Positions 23,245-30,687 of a DNA stretch of 64,000 nucleotides are shown piece after piece (positions within the stretch are counted from its first letter, which is position 1; the number at the start of each line of letters is the position of its first letter). Location of the stretch: contig NZ_RQXX01000001.1 in NCBI RefSeq assembly GCF_004011175.1, forward strand, positions 496,001 through 560,000. Reading direction: 5' to 3'. Below the pieces are notes generated by a model, which made no database searches, had not been told where the DNA came from, and was given only the letters and a program-made list of their open reading frames with translations. This DNA is from Mesobaculum littorinae (lineage in GTDB: Bacteria; Pseudomonadota; Alphaproteobacteria; Rhodobacterales; Rhodobacteraceae). The translations under genes and the position numbers were made by a program.

Positions 23245-23508
23245 ATGTCGGAAACCGAGATGCTTCTCAAGGGCTATGGCGTCACCCTGGCCGAATTCTT
23301 CTACCGTATGCCGGATTACCGCAGCGTGCTGAACAGTTTCGTCTGGCAGGACTACGATCAGGCGCCGGACCATCCGCGGCTGTTCGGGTTCGTGGAGTTC
23401 TGGCAGGCGGAAATGGACGGGCCGCTGCATTCCGTCCGGTTCACGCACCGCAAGCTGATTGCGCCGGGGCAGTGGCGTCACGTCACGGGAGAGTTCACCC
23501 TGCACTGA
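23245..23508 (+). CDS. usg: Usg family protein
   Basis: An 87-residue protein of the alphaproteobacterial Usg family, named from the Caulobacter tryptophan region and of unknown biochemical role. The compact conserved sequence includes LLKGYGVTLAEFFYRMPDY, SFVWQDYDQAPDHPRL and FTHRKLIAPGQWRHVTGEF. ATG 23245 is the family start; the in-frame TTG at 23209 adds 12 unlike residues. It is divergent from gyrA. Its 3' side carries a palindrome and an intergenic repeat shared with 51490-51523. Confidence 0.85.
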   Translation: MSETEMLLKGYGVTLAEFFYRMPDYRSVLNSFVWQDYDQAPDHPRLFGFVEFWQAEMDGPLHSVRFTHRKLIAPGQWRHVTGEFTLH

Positions 23509-23550
23509 GGGGGAAAGCGGACGTGCCTCGCGGCGCCGCATGATTGTCAG

Positions 23551-23572
23551 GTCGGCGCGCGAGCGCGCCGAC
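23551..23572. other. Perfect GC palindrome/hairpin next to the intergenic repeat
   Basis: GTCGGCGCG pairs with CGCGCCGAC around CGAG. It is a nine-pair stem with tetraloop between usg and speE, four bases before the repeat at 23576-23608, and could act as a bidirectional transcript end. Confidence 0.55.
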
Positions 23573-23575
23573 GAT

Positions 23576-23608
23576 GCCTCCGGCGGGAGTATTTTGGAAG
23601 AGAAGAAG
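23576..23608 (+). repeat. Intergenic repeat, copy 1 (GGGAGTATTTT...GAAGAGAAGAAG)
   Basis: A sequence of about 33 bases with core GGGAGTATTTT and tail GAAGAGAAGAAG, lying between convergent usg and speE. A diverged copy occurs in inverted orientation at 51490-51523. I recall similar short repeats in other Rhodobacterales but cannot verify it here. Confidence 0.6.
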
Positions 23609-23619
23609 GGGGGGCGTCT

Positions 23620-24489
23620 TCAGGGGATGAGGCGCGAGATGTAAGGGGGCAGGGCGAAGGCGGCTTGGTGTATTGCGGGCGTGTAGTAGTCCGTGGCGAT
23701 GCTGCTGGCCTCGAAGCGCGCCTGCAGGGTCGACAGGTCGGCATGTCTTGCCGTGCCGTTCGTGCCCCAGCCGAAGGCCATCGGTCCGCCGGCATAGGTG
23801 GGGACCGTGGCGAGATAGCAGCTTGCATCCGAGAACAGCGCCTGGAAGGCGCGCATGGTGCCGGTCAGCTCGTCGCCCTGAAGGAAGGGAACCCCATTCT
23901 GCGTGACGATGATCCCGTCCTCGGTCAGCGCGCGGGCGGCGTGGCCGTAAAAACCTTCTGTGAAGAGGACTTCGCCCGGACCAGCGGGATCGGTCGAATC
24001 GACTATGATGACATCGAAGCGATCCGTGGTGTCGCGCATGAAGATTGCGCCGTCGGCGATCTGCAGGTCGAGGCGCGGATCGTCGAAGGCGCCGTCGGAA
24101 ATGCCGAGCAGATAGGCCTTCGAGAAGTCCACGACGCCGGCGTCGATTTCGACCATGGTGACATGAGACACGCTGTCGTGTTTCAGGACTTCCTTGGCCA
24201 TGCCCCCGTCGCCGCCGCCGATGATCAGCACCCGCCGCGCCGCCCCGTGGGCGAGGATCGGCACATGGGTCAGCATCTCGTGATAGATGAAATTGTCGCG
24301 CTCAGTCACCTGGACCACGTCGTCGAGCGTCAGGATCCGCCCGAAGGTCGGGTTCTCGAAGACCCTCAGGCGCTGGTGATCCGTCTGGCTGTCGTAGTGC
24401 ACAATCGTTTCGCGCAGGGCTTGCGCGTGGTCGGCGTGCAGTTTCTCGATCGTCCAGCCGGGGGTCTTGGGTTGCGGGGTATCGGTCAT
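23620..24489 (-). CDS. speE: Spermidine synthase SpeE
   Basis: SpeE transfers an aminopropyl group from decarboxylated S-adenosylmethionine to putrescine. The 289-residue protein has the family elements TFGRILTLDDVVQVTERDNFIYHEM, the cofactor-binding VLIIGGGDGGMAKEVLKH, the catalytic-loop DVIIVDSTDPAGPGEVLF, and QNGVPFLQ. ATG 24489 has GGAG seven bases upstream. With SpeD (25399-25908) and ornithine decarboxylase (46579-47721) it completes a putrescine-to-spermidine route inside this window. Confidence 0.96.
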   Translation of the reverse strand: MTDTPQPKTPGWTIEKLHADHAQALRETIVHYDSQTDHQRLRVFENPTFGRILTLDDVVQVTERDNFIYHEMLTHVPILAHGAARRVLIIGGGDGGMAKEVLKHDSVSHVTMVEIDAGVVDFSKAYLLGISDGAFDDPRLDLQIADGAIFMRDTTDRFDVIIVDSTDPAGPGEVLFTEGFYGHAARALTEDGIIVTQNGVPFLQGDELTGTMRAFQALFSDASCYLATVPTYAGGPMAFGWGTNGTARHADLSTLQARFEASSIATDYYTPAIHQAAFALPPYISRLIP

Positions 24490-24628
24490 GTGCGGGCTCC
24501 TCGGTAGGGCGACGTTTGGGTGCGCTGCGGGTTTCGCAAACCCCGGGCGAACTGTCCACTCAAGCTGTGGCGCGGTGGACAGCGACCGCGCGCGCCCTCT
24601 CTTTCTGCCAGGATACGGAGGGACGCGT

Positions 24629-25354
24629 ATGATCTTGAACGACGAGTGCATCTATGATGGCGAGGATCGCCGGCTGATCGGGCGGCTGGTCCGGGACGAC
24701 AGCTTTGAGGGGGCTCGCCCCGCGGTGCTGATCGTGCCTGCCTTCTTCGGGGTCGCTCCCTTCGAGATTGGGCAGGCCGAGGATCTGGCCGCCGAAGGTC
24801 ATGTCGTGCTGGTTGCCGACTATTACGGCGAGGGGCATCGCGCGGCCGATCAGGACGAGGCGATGGGGCTGATGAAGGAGCTGGATGGCGCGCGCGAGGT
24901 GCTGCTGGACCGGGTGGCACGTGGCCTGGCAGTTCTGCAGGGGCAGCCGGACGTCGATACGGCCCGTGTCGCGGTCGTGGGGTACTGCTTTGGAGGCAAG
25001 GCGGTGCTAGATCTGGCACGCAGCGGCGCGGATTTTGCCGCCGCGGTGTCGATCCATGGCGTCTACGATCCGCCGCCATGGGACACGCAGGAGATATTGC
25101 CCGCTGTCCTCGTCCTGCATGGCTGGAGCGATGCGCTAGGCCGGCCAGAGGCGGTCACGGCGCTAGCGGAGGAGCTGACCGAGGCGAAAGCCGACTGGCA
25201 TCTCGTGGCCTACGGCCATGCCGGGCATGGCTTTTCCATGCCGCCGAAGGAGGCGCGGCCGCCCAATGCCGATGATCGCGCCGCTGCAAGGGCGCGGCGT
25301 GCGCTTCTCGGGTTCCTGCAGGAGAGATTGGGGGATGCGGCAGGCCGTCCGTGA
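24629..25354 (+). CDS. Dienelactone hydrolase family protein
   Basis: A 241-residue alpha/beta hydrolase. The nucleophile elbow GYCFGGKAV carries the Cys typical of dienelactone hydrolases (near residue 120). Asp in HGWSDALG and His in YGHAGHGFSMP complete the triad. The start has a strong GGAGG site seven bases before ATG 24629. True dienelactone hydrolases act in chlorocatechol breakdown, but this wider family has many other substrates and no catabolic genes are near. It sits between speE and speD, oriented opposite to both. Confidence 0.85.
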   Translation: MILNDECIYDGEDRRLIGRLVRDDSFEGARPAVLIVPAFFGVAPFEIGQAEDLAAEGHVVLVADYYGEGHRAADQDEAMGLMKELDGAREVLLDRVARGLAVLQGQPDVDTARVAVVGYCFGGKAVLDLARSGADFAAAVSIHGVYDPPPWDTQEILPAVLVLHGWSDALGRPEAVTALAEELTEAKADWHLVAYGHAGHGFSMPPKEARPPNADDRAAARARRALLGFLQERLGDAAGRP

Positions 25355-25368
25355 CGGGCTGCCGGATG

Positions 25369-25389
25369 GCCGGGGCTGGGCGCCCCGGC
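25369..25389. terminator. Hairpin between convergent hydrolase and speD
   Basis: GCCGGGGC and GCCCCGGC form a perfect eight-pair stem with a five-base loop in the 44-base gap. No T-run follows on either strand, so termination is only likely. Confidence 0.45.
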
Positions 25390-25398
25390 TGAAATGCT

Positions 25399-25908
25399 TC
25401 ATGCGGCCGAGATCGCGGGCGCGTCGACCAGACCATCGCCGCGCAGCAATTCCTTGACCCGCACGTCGGCGGTATCGAACGCCGCGCTCAGCACGTCGAC
25501 GGCCCGCCAGGGTTCGGCATCGCCGCACATGAAGACGTCGAAGGCGCCATAGCCGATCTCGGGCCAAGTATGGACCGAGATGTGGGACTCGGCCAGCACG
25601 GCCACGCCGGATACGCCCTGCGGCGAGAACTTGTGCGTGTGGATATGCAGCAGCGTCGCGCCACAGGTCGTCACGCAGTCGCGAAAGGCCTGCTGAATGC
25701 GCGCCTCATCGTCCAGACCGGTGCCGTTCACCACCTCGATGATTAGGTGGGTGCCGGCAAAGACCCGGCCGTCTCGCCGGATGAAATGGTCGTCGCGCGT
25801 TTCGTCGAAAACGTCACGGGTGAGCGCAGCATCAGTGCTGCGGGAATCTTCCGCATGGGCGCCAGTCTCCAGACCGTACCCCAGTTGGAAGAGGTTGGCG
25901 CCGTCCAT
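25399..25908 (-). CDS. speD: S-adenosylmethionine decarboxylase proenzyme SpeD
   Basis: SpeD makes decarboxylated S-adenosylmethionine, the aminopropyl donor for SpeE. It is a self-cleaving pyruvoyl enzyme. The cleavage site is in VLAESHISVHTWPE (Ser becomes pyruvoyl), with catalytic Cys and His in YGAFDVFMCG and HIHTHKFSPQG. The 169-residue product is longer than the roughly 125-residue bacterial class 1B form because of an N-terminal stretch of about 40 residues (NLFQLGYGLETGAHAEDS), as seen in related alphaproteobacteria. ATG 25908 is preceded by AGGGGC. Confidence 0.93.
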   Translation of the reverse strand: MDGANLFQLGYGLETGAHAEDSRSTDAALTRDVFDETRDDHFIRRDGRVFAGTHLIIEVVNGTGLDDEARIQQAFRDCVTTCGATLLHIHTHKFSPQGVSGVAVLAESHISVHTWPEIGYGAFDVFMCGDAEPWRAVDVLSAAFDTADVRVKELLRGDGLVDAPAISAA

Positions 25909-26085
25909 GGCACTGCCCCTTCTAGCCAGTAGTTCGTTCCGTGGGTCCTTAGCGCCCCCCCGATGTGATATCGGGGTTGGGATCGGCCCGCTCGTGAAGG
26001 GGCACCTATGGCCTCGGGGTCGCTGGCGCAAGACCGTTTTTCTGCATTTTAGCTAAACAGGCGGACAAGGGTTCCTGTGCACCAC

Positions 26086-26111
26086 GTGGCAGGCGGAGTT
26101 ACGCCTGCCAC
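26086..26111 (-). other. Perfect 10-bp hairpin overlapping the end of the DUF1127 gene
   Basis: GTGGCAGGCG and CGCCTGCCAC pair around six bases. The stem covers the last codons and stop of the minus-strand DUF1127 gene. It lacks a following T-run, so an mRNA-stabilising 3' stem is as likely as a terminator. Confidence 0.5.
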
Positions 26112-26326
26112 ATCGGCTTGGCGCATTCCCTGCGCCTGTCGTCCGATGTCAGGCCCAGATCGGTGATCGCACTATCGGGGAGGGTTTCCAGGTGGCGCCG
26201 CATGCGGTGACGGGCGTCCCACGCCAGGAACACGCTGATCGGCCATGGCGCCACATCGCGGCTGCGGCCCCGGGGGGCAAAGCCCAGACGGGGCAGGGGG
26301 GCGAACAGGGACGACCGGGCGGACAT
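26099..26326 (-). CDS. DUF1127 small basic protein
   Basis: A 75-residue protein ending in the DUF1127 (YjiS-like) motif: RHRMRRHLETLPDSAITDLGLTSDD followed by a short basic/Met tail. DUF1127 proteins are small and Arg-rich; one from Rhodobacter sphaeroides (CcaF1) has been reported to bind RNA. ATG 26326 has AGGAG eight bases upstream. It is divergent from a MocR regulator, with several GTACAAT-type repeats between the two starts, so it is the probable regulated target. Confidence 0.85.
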   Translation of the reverse strand: MSARSSLFAPLPRLGFAPRGRSRDVAPWPISVFLAWDARHRMRRHLETLPDSAITDLGLTSDDRRRECAKPMWQA

Positions 26327-26340
26327 GGGATGACTCCTTA

Positions 26341-26356
26341 ATTGTATCAGTACAAT
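26341..26356. promoter_or_regulatory. MocR operator candidate: ATTGTATCAGTACAAT
   Basis: Perfect inverted repeat ATTGTA-N4-TACAAT placed 15 bases upstream of the DUF1127 start. The same half-site recurs at 26382-26389 and 26416-26432. Confidence 0.65.
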
Positions 26357-26381
26357 ATCTGTGCTATCTGCTTTCCAATGT

Positions 26382-26432
26382 GATACAATCGCCGTCCCAT
26401 GGCGGAAAGGTCTATATTGTGTTGAGTACAAT
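26382..26432. promoter_or_regulatory. Further GATACAAT / ATTGTGTTGAGTACAAT half-sites at the MocR start
   Basis: GATACAAT at 26382-26389 and the near-palindrome at 26416-26432 (which spans the regulator start codon) repeat the half-site found at 26341-26356. Several directly repeated sites between divergent starts are typical for MocR regulators. Confidence 0.55.
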
Positions 26433-27816
26433 TTGGGTGCCGGATCTGACGGAACGGTCGGGGCCAAAATACGCGGCCCTTGCGACGGCGATCCGCGAGG
26501 CGGTTTCGCAAGAGGTTCTGGCCCCGGGGGTTCGGCTTCCTCCGGTACGCGATCTTGCCTACCGGCTGGGGATCACGCCCGGCACGGTGGCGCGGGCCTA
26601 CAGTCTGATGACCGAAGAGGGGGTGCTGCGCGGCGAGACAGGGCGCGGCACCTTCGTGGCATCGCGGCAGGAGATCGTCGATCCGCCCTTCCTGGTCTCC
26701 GAGGCCCGGCCACGGGCGATCAACCTGCGCAGTTCTGTGGTGCCCGAGGTTGGGCAGTCGGCGGCGGTGCAGGACGTCCTGAAGGGGATAGGCGGGGACG
26801 ACCTTGCGCTGTTGGACTATCCGCAGCGGCGCGATGACGGGCCCGCCGCGGACGCGTTCCTTGCGTGGATCTCGAAGATCGAACATGGCCCCGCCACGGC
26901 CCAGGACGTGGTGCTGAGCCAGGGCGCGCAGCATGGTGTCCTGATCGCGCTTCAGACGCTCGTGGGTGGCGCACGCCGTGTCGTCTTTACCGAGGAGCTT
27001 GCATATCCAGGGTTCCGCCATGCCGCTGCGCTGGCCGGAGCGCTGGTGGTGGGGGTCCCCATGGATCGTGAGGGGCCGGATCCCGCGGCGCTGGCTGCGC
27101 TCTGCCGCAAGCATGGACCCGCGGTGCTTTGTACCAGTGCCGAGGCCCATAATCCCACGACCGTCTTCACCACGCCGCGGCGGCGGGCCGAGATCGTCGA
27201 GGTCGCGCGACGTTTCGATCTGCACATCATAGACGACGACTGCTTTTCGGTCGGGCAGCCACAGGCCCCGACCTATCGCGCGCTTGCGCCCGAGCGGGGG
27301 TGGTATGTCGCGTCGTTCTCCAAATCCTTTTCCCCGGCCTTGCGCTTTGGCGGCGTGGTCGCGCCGACGGGATGGGCGCCGCGGGCGGTCGCCACCGCCC
27401 AGCAGCAGATCATGGGCCTGTCTCGTCTGGTCGTGGTGCTGTGTCAGCGCCTGATGGAAAGCGGGCAGGTCGACCTGATGCGCGATCGGGTGCGACAGGC
27501 GACCGCCGGGCGGGTGGCGCTGGCACGCGAGATCCTTGGCGCCTCGGCCGCGGGCGAGGGGATCGCCGCCCGCGATGGCGTGCCGTTTCTGTGGATGTCG
27601 ATGCCGCGGGGCTGGCGCGCCTCGAGCTTCGAGCGTGCCGCCGAGGAGCGCGGCATCCTGCTGCGTCCCGCCGACCTCTTTGCGCTCGTCGACGGGCGTG
27701 CGCCCAACGCCGTGCGGCTGGCGCTGAACGCCTCGATGGCGCAGGAGGTCTATGTCGGGGCACTGGAAACCCTGGCCTCGCTGCTTAACCATCCGCCGTC
27801 GGAGGTGGAGGTCTGA
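26419..27816 (+). CDS. MocR-type (GntR-aminotransferase) transcriptional regulator
   Basis: A 465-residue fusion of a GntR winged helix-turn-helix (about 10-75: LATAIREAVSQEVLAPGVRLPPVRDLAYRLGITPGTVARAY) and a fold-type I aminotransferase domain (about 105-460). The PLP lysine is in ASFSKSFSPALRFGG and the pocket Asp in IDDDC. MocR proteins such as PdxR sense PLP-linked ligands. GTG 26419 (or TTG 26422) is preferred because GGAAAGG lies eight bases upstream; the frame extends further back through the operator but without family sequence. The operator repeats imply autoregulation and control of the DUF1127 gene. Confidence 0.9.
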   Translation: MLSTIWVPDLTERSGPKYAALATAIREAVSQEVLAPGVRLPPVRDLAYRLGITPGTVARAYSLMTEEGVLRGETGRGTFVASRQEIVDPPFLVSEARPRAINLRSSVVPEVGQSAAVQDVLKGIGGDDLALLDYPQRRDDGPAADAFLAWISKIEHGPATAQDVVLSQGAQHGVLIALQTLVGGARRVVFTEELAYPGFRHAAALAGALVVGVPMDREGPDPAALAALCRKHGPAVLCTSAEAHNPTTVFTTPRRRAEIVEVARRFDLHIIDDDCFSVGQPQAPTYRALAPERGWYVASFSKSFSPALRFGGVVAPTGWAPRAVATAQQQIMGLSRLVVVLCQRLMESGQVDLMRDRVRQATAGRVALAREILGASAAGEGIAARDGVPFLWMSMPRGWRASSFERAAEERGILLRPADLFALVDGRAPNAVRLALNASMAQEVYVGALETLASLLNHPPSEVEV

Positions 27817-27842
27817 GGGCCATCGTCGCGCCGAATTGATGG

Positions 27843-27856
27843 GGTATAATGATACC
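27843..27856. promoter_or_regulatory. GGTAT-AATG-ATACC palindrome with TATAAT, upstream of rplM
   Basis: A perfect 5-bp inverted repeat containing a consensus -10 hexamer (27845-27850). No convincing -35 is seen. It may be the rplM promoter or another regulator site. Confidence 0.35.
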
Positions 27857-27915
27857 TTATTTTCAAGCTACTGTTTTCATGCGTTTTTATCGGGCATGTG
27901 CGACTTGACCGGCGC

Positions 27916-27945
27916 GCAGGAATGGGTAGAACTCGCCCATCCTGC
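27916..27945 (+). promoter_or_regulatory. rplM leader hairpin
   Basis: GCAGG/ATGGG pairs with CCCAT/CCTGC with one bulged A, about 57 bases before the rplM ATG. L13 autoregulates translation in other bacteria, so a leader role is plausible. Confidence 0.4.
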
Positions 27946-28001
27946 GGCGGGCCGGTTCCGGTCACGTCGCCACGCGAATTCTTTCGACAGGACCGGACGC
28001 A

Positions 28002-28463
28002 ATGAAGACCTATACAGCGACCCCGGCTGAGATCGAGAAAAGCTGGATCCTGATCGATGCCGAAGGCATCGTTCTGGGCCGCCTCGCCTCGATCATCGCC
28101 ACCCGCCTGCGCGGCAAGCATAAGCCGAGCTTCACGCCCTCGATGGACATGGGCGACAACGTCATCGTCATCAACGCCGACAAGGTGCAGCTGACGGGGC
28201 GCAAGCGCGACAAGCCGAACTACTGGCACACCGGCTACCCGGGCGGCATCAAGTCCCGCACCACGGGCCAGATCCTTGAAGGCGCGCACCCCGAACGCGT
28301 GGTGATGCAGGCCGTCAAGCGCATGCTGCCCGGCAACAAGCTGAGCCGCCAGCTGATGACCAACCTGCGCGTCTATGCCGGCGAGCAGCATCCGCACGAG
28401 GCGCAGCAGCCCACCGTTCTGGACGTCAAGTCCAGGAACGCCAAGAACACCCGGGAGGCCTGA
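28002..28463 (+). CDS. rplM: 50S ribosomal protein L13
   Basis: L13 is an early-assembly protein of the large ribosomal subunit. The 153-residue product has the standard blocks [42 protein letters not shown] and [16 protein letters not shown] 28002 follows a purine-rich leader. The gene is followed by rpsI after two bases, the universal L13-S9 pair, and both probably come from the promoter region around 27845-27950. Confidence 0.98.
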   Translation: MKTYTATPAEIEKSWILIDAEGIVLGRLASIIATRLRGKHKPSFTPSMDMGDNVIVINADKVQLTGRKRDKPNYWHTGYPGGIKSRTTGQILEGAHPERVVMQAVKRMLPGNKLSRQLMTNLRVYAGEQHPHEAQQPTVLDVKSRNAKNTREA

Positions 28464-28465
28464 TC

Positions 28466-28969
28466 ATGGCTGATGAAATCAAGTCGCTCGACGACCTCAA
28501 CGAAGCCGTTTCGGGCAACATCGGCGGCGTGCAGGGCTCTGCCGGCGAGACGCTTGCCCCACGCGAACCCGTGCGCGACGACCTGGGCCGGTCCTACGCC
28601 ACCGGCAAGCGGAAGGACGCGGTCGCCCGTGTCTGGATCAAGCCCGGCTCGGGCAAGGTCACGGTGAACGGCAAAGAGGTCACGGCCTACTTCGCACGTC
28701 CCGTTCTGCAGATGATCCTGAAGCAGCCGTTCCAGATCGCCAATGTCGAAGGCCAGTTCGACGTGGTCGCCACCGTCAAGGGCGGTGGTCTGTCGGGTCA
28801 GGCCGGTGCGGTCAAGCACGGCATCTCGAAGGCGCTGCAGCTTTACGATCCCAGCCTGCGCAGCCCGCTGAAGGCCGCCGGCTTCCTGACCCGCGACAGC
28901 CGCGTCGTGGAGCGGAAGAAGTACGGCCGCGCCAAGGCCCGCCGCAGCTTCCAGTTCTCGAAGCGCTGA
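28466..28969 (+). CDS. rpsI: 30S ribosomal protein S9
   Basis: S9 contacts the anticodon stem of P-site tRNA with its C-terminal KR tail, here FQFSKR. The 167-residue protein has an N-terminal extension of about 40 residues ([14 protein letters not shown] to [11 protein letters not shown]) before the core [14 protein letters not shown]; this is normal for alphaproteobacteria but absent in E. coli. Other conserved blocks are [21 protein letters not shown] and [15 protein letters not shown]. Confidence 0.98.
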   Translation: MADEIKSLDDLNEAVSGNIGGVQGSAGETLAPREPVRDDLGRSYATGKRKDAVARVWIKPGSGKVTVNGKEVTAYFARPVLQMILKQPFQIANVEGQFDVVATVKGGGLSGQAGAVKHGISKALQLYDPSLRSPLKAAGFLTRDSRVVERKKYGRAKARRSFQFSKR

Positions 28970-29009
28970 TCTGCCTTGCGCCGGGGCTATCCCCGGCCGA
29001 TGATACCAA

Positions 29010-29036
29010 GGGTCGCCCATCGGGGCGGCCCTTTTT
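29010..29036 (+). terminator. Intrinsic terminator of rplM-rpsI
   Basis: GGGTCGCCC pairs with GGGCGGCCC (one T-G pair), followed directly by TTTTT. A second GC stem just before it (about 28980-28997) may strengthen it. Confidence 0.85.
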
Positions 29037-29146
29037 CGTTCCGGGTGGCGCAGTCCGGGCGGGGCGGCTCGGACGGACTGGGGCCGCTTTGGTATCAAGA
29101 GGCCGCCGCGACCGCGCTTGTGGTCCGGCGGGCTTTGCGGCAGGGC

Positions 29147-30253
29147 ATGTGCATGAGACGACCCGAAGCTTGGAAGATACGCCGCGAAATCGCGCGGCTG
29201 GGACCGAAGGCGGCCGGACTGGCCGAACGACTGTTCGCCGGCCGTCGCCTGGCGCGCTACGACGCGGCGCGTCCCGGCAACCTTGTGCAGACAGACGGTG
29301 CCGTCGCGCTGGGGCCGGATCAGGGGCCGGGCCCGAAGATCGCGCTGCTGCTGATCTACCAGCCCGCGGGGCTGGCGCCCTCGGTCCTGCAGACCTGCCG
29401 CCATCTGGCCGCGCAGGGCTACGCCCCCCTGGTCATCTCGAACGGGTCGCTGAAGGACGCCGATCGTGCCGCGTTGGGCCCCGCCGCGTGGCGCATCGTC
29501 GAGCGGCAGAATTTCGGCTATGATTTCGGTGGTTACCGCGATGGCATCTGGTTGCTCGATCACCTTGGGATCGCGCCGTCGCGCCTGATCCTGATGAACG
29601 ACAGCGTCTGGTTCCCGGTTTTCCCCGGTGCCGACCTGATCCGACGGATGGAGGCGGCGGACGCCGATTTCGTCGGAGTCGTGGAGCTACCGCGCAAGCG
29701 TCGGCGCGCCGTGTTCTACCCCTCGTACTTCCTGCTTCTGAATACGGGCGCGCTGCGCCACGCGGCGTTTGCCCGATACTGGACGGCCTACCGACAAAGC
29801 TCGAACAAGGCCGTGACGGTGAAACGCGGAGAAAAGGGGCTGCCGCACGCGCTCTTCCGCGCAGGTCTGCGTGGCCACGGCATGATCGGCCAGGCGGATT
29901 ACGAGACCGCGCTCGCCCGCCTGTCGGACGAAGAGGTCGGCATCCAGTTCGACCACGCCCATATCCCCGACCCTGATCTCGCGCGCCGGCACGCCGATCT
30001 GGCGGCGCAGCCCCGCGACGGGGCTTGGATCGATGCGGCGCGCGATTTGCTGCGCGCGGCCGGGCGGCGCAAGCCCTACCTGTCGACCCTGCCGCTTTTG
30101 GGGCTGACACATCTGGGATATCCGATGGTCAAGAAACACCGTCTGTTCGGACGCAGCGAAAAACGGCGCATCATCGTGGCCGCGGCGGATTCCGGCCTGC
30201 TTCCCGGGATCGACCCGACTATGCTGGCCGAGATGCGGGAGTCGGACGCTTGA
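29147..30253 (+). CDS. RgpF-like rhamnan/polysaccharide synthesis protein
   Basis: A 368-residue protein matching the RgpF (rhamnan synthesis F) family, glycosyltransferase-like enzymes of cell-surface polysaccharide synthesis. Visible family features are IALLLIYQPAGLAPSVLQTCRHLAAQGY, VISNGSL, RQNFGYDFGGYRDGIWLL, and NDSVWFPVFP. There is no signal peptide or membrane helix. ATG 29147 or ATG 29153 both fit; upstream frame sequence is unlike the family. It stands alone after the rpsI terminator, and no other polysaccharide genes are adjacent, so substrate and product are unknown. Confidence 0.8.
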   Translation: MCMRRPEAWKIRREIARLGPKAAGLAERLFAGRRLARYDAARPGNLVQTDGAVALGPDQGPGPKIALLLIYQPAGLAPSVLQTCRHLAAQGYAPLVISNGSLKDADRAALGPAAWRIVERQNFGYDFGGYRDGIWLLDHLGIAPSRLILMNDSVWFPVFPGADLIRRMEAADADFVGVVELPRKRRRAVFYPSYFLLLNTGALRHAAFARYWTAYRQSSNKAVTVKRGEKGLPHALFRAGLRGHGMIGQADYETALARLSDEEVGIQFDHAHIPDPDLARRHADLAAQPRDGAWIDAARDLLRAAGRRKPYLSTLPLLGLTHLGYPMVKKHRLFGRSEKRRIIVAAADSGLLPGIDPTMLAEMRESDA

Positions 30254-30302
30254 ATTGCGCCACAGCCCGCCCATCTGCAAGGGTGAGGCCATCGGAACCA
30301 TC

Positions 30303-30629
30303 ATGAAAATCACCCCGCCAGATCGCGAAGAGCGTCGGCTGCGTCGCCAGTTCACGGTGATGCAGCGTGCGGTGCCGCCCAGCCGGCACCTTGTGCGCCC
30401 GCTTCTGGCGCCGAACCGCTGGCCCGTCCGGGTGCCGATCGCTTTGACGCTGATCGTGGGCGGGCTTCTGTCGTTCCTGCCGATCCTCGGGCTTTGGATG
30501 TTGCCGCTGGGGCTGATGCTGTTGGCGCTCGACGCTCCCTTCCTGCGGCCCGTGATCGCCCGCAACGCCATCCGCCTGCGCCACTGGATCAAGCGCAAGC
30601 GCCGCAACTGGCGTCGTTCGCACAGCTGA
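30303..30629 (+). CDS. Small two-helix membrane protein
   Basis: A 108-residue protein with a charged N-terminus (about 1-45), a hydrophobic hairpin (about 46-75: VPIALTLIVGGLLSFLPILGLWMLPLGLMLLAL) and a strongly basic C-terminus (LRHWIKRKRRNWRRS). The layout resembles the PGPGW group of small transmembrane proteins, but the signature itself is not present. It follows the RgpF-like gene by 49 bases on the same strand and may be co-transcribed. Function unknown. Confidence 0.65.
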   Translation: MKITPPDREERRLRRQFTVMQRAVPPSRHLVRPLLAPNRWPVRVPIALTLIVGGLLSFLPILGLWMLPLGLMLLALDAPFLRPVIARNAIRLRHWIKRKRRNWRRSHS

Positions 30630-30687
30630 CCGGGCCCGGCGCGGCCCTGACGCGTCCCCACCGGTTCCGCGGCCCAAGGCGGGTCCC

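Noticed and set aside
29002-29098. Inverted TGATACCAA / TTGGTATCA pair around the rpsI terminator
   Set aside because: Arms are 80 bases apart with a strong terminator between them; probably chance.
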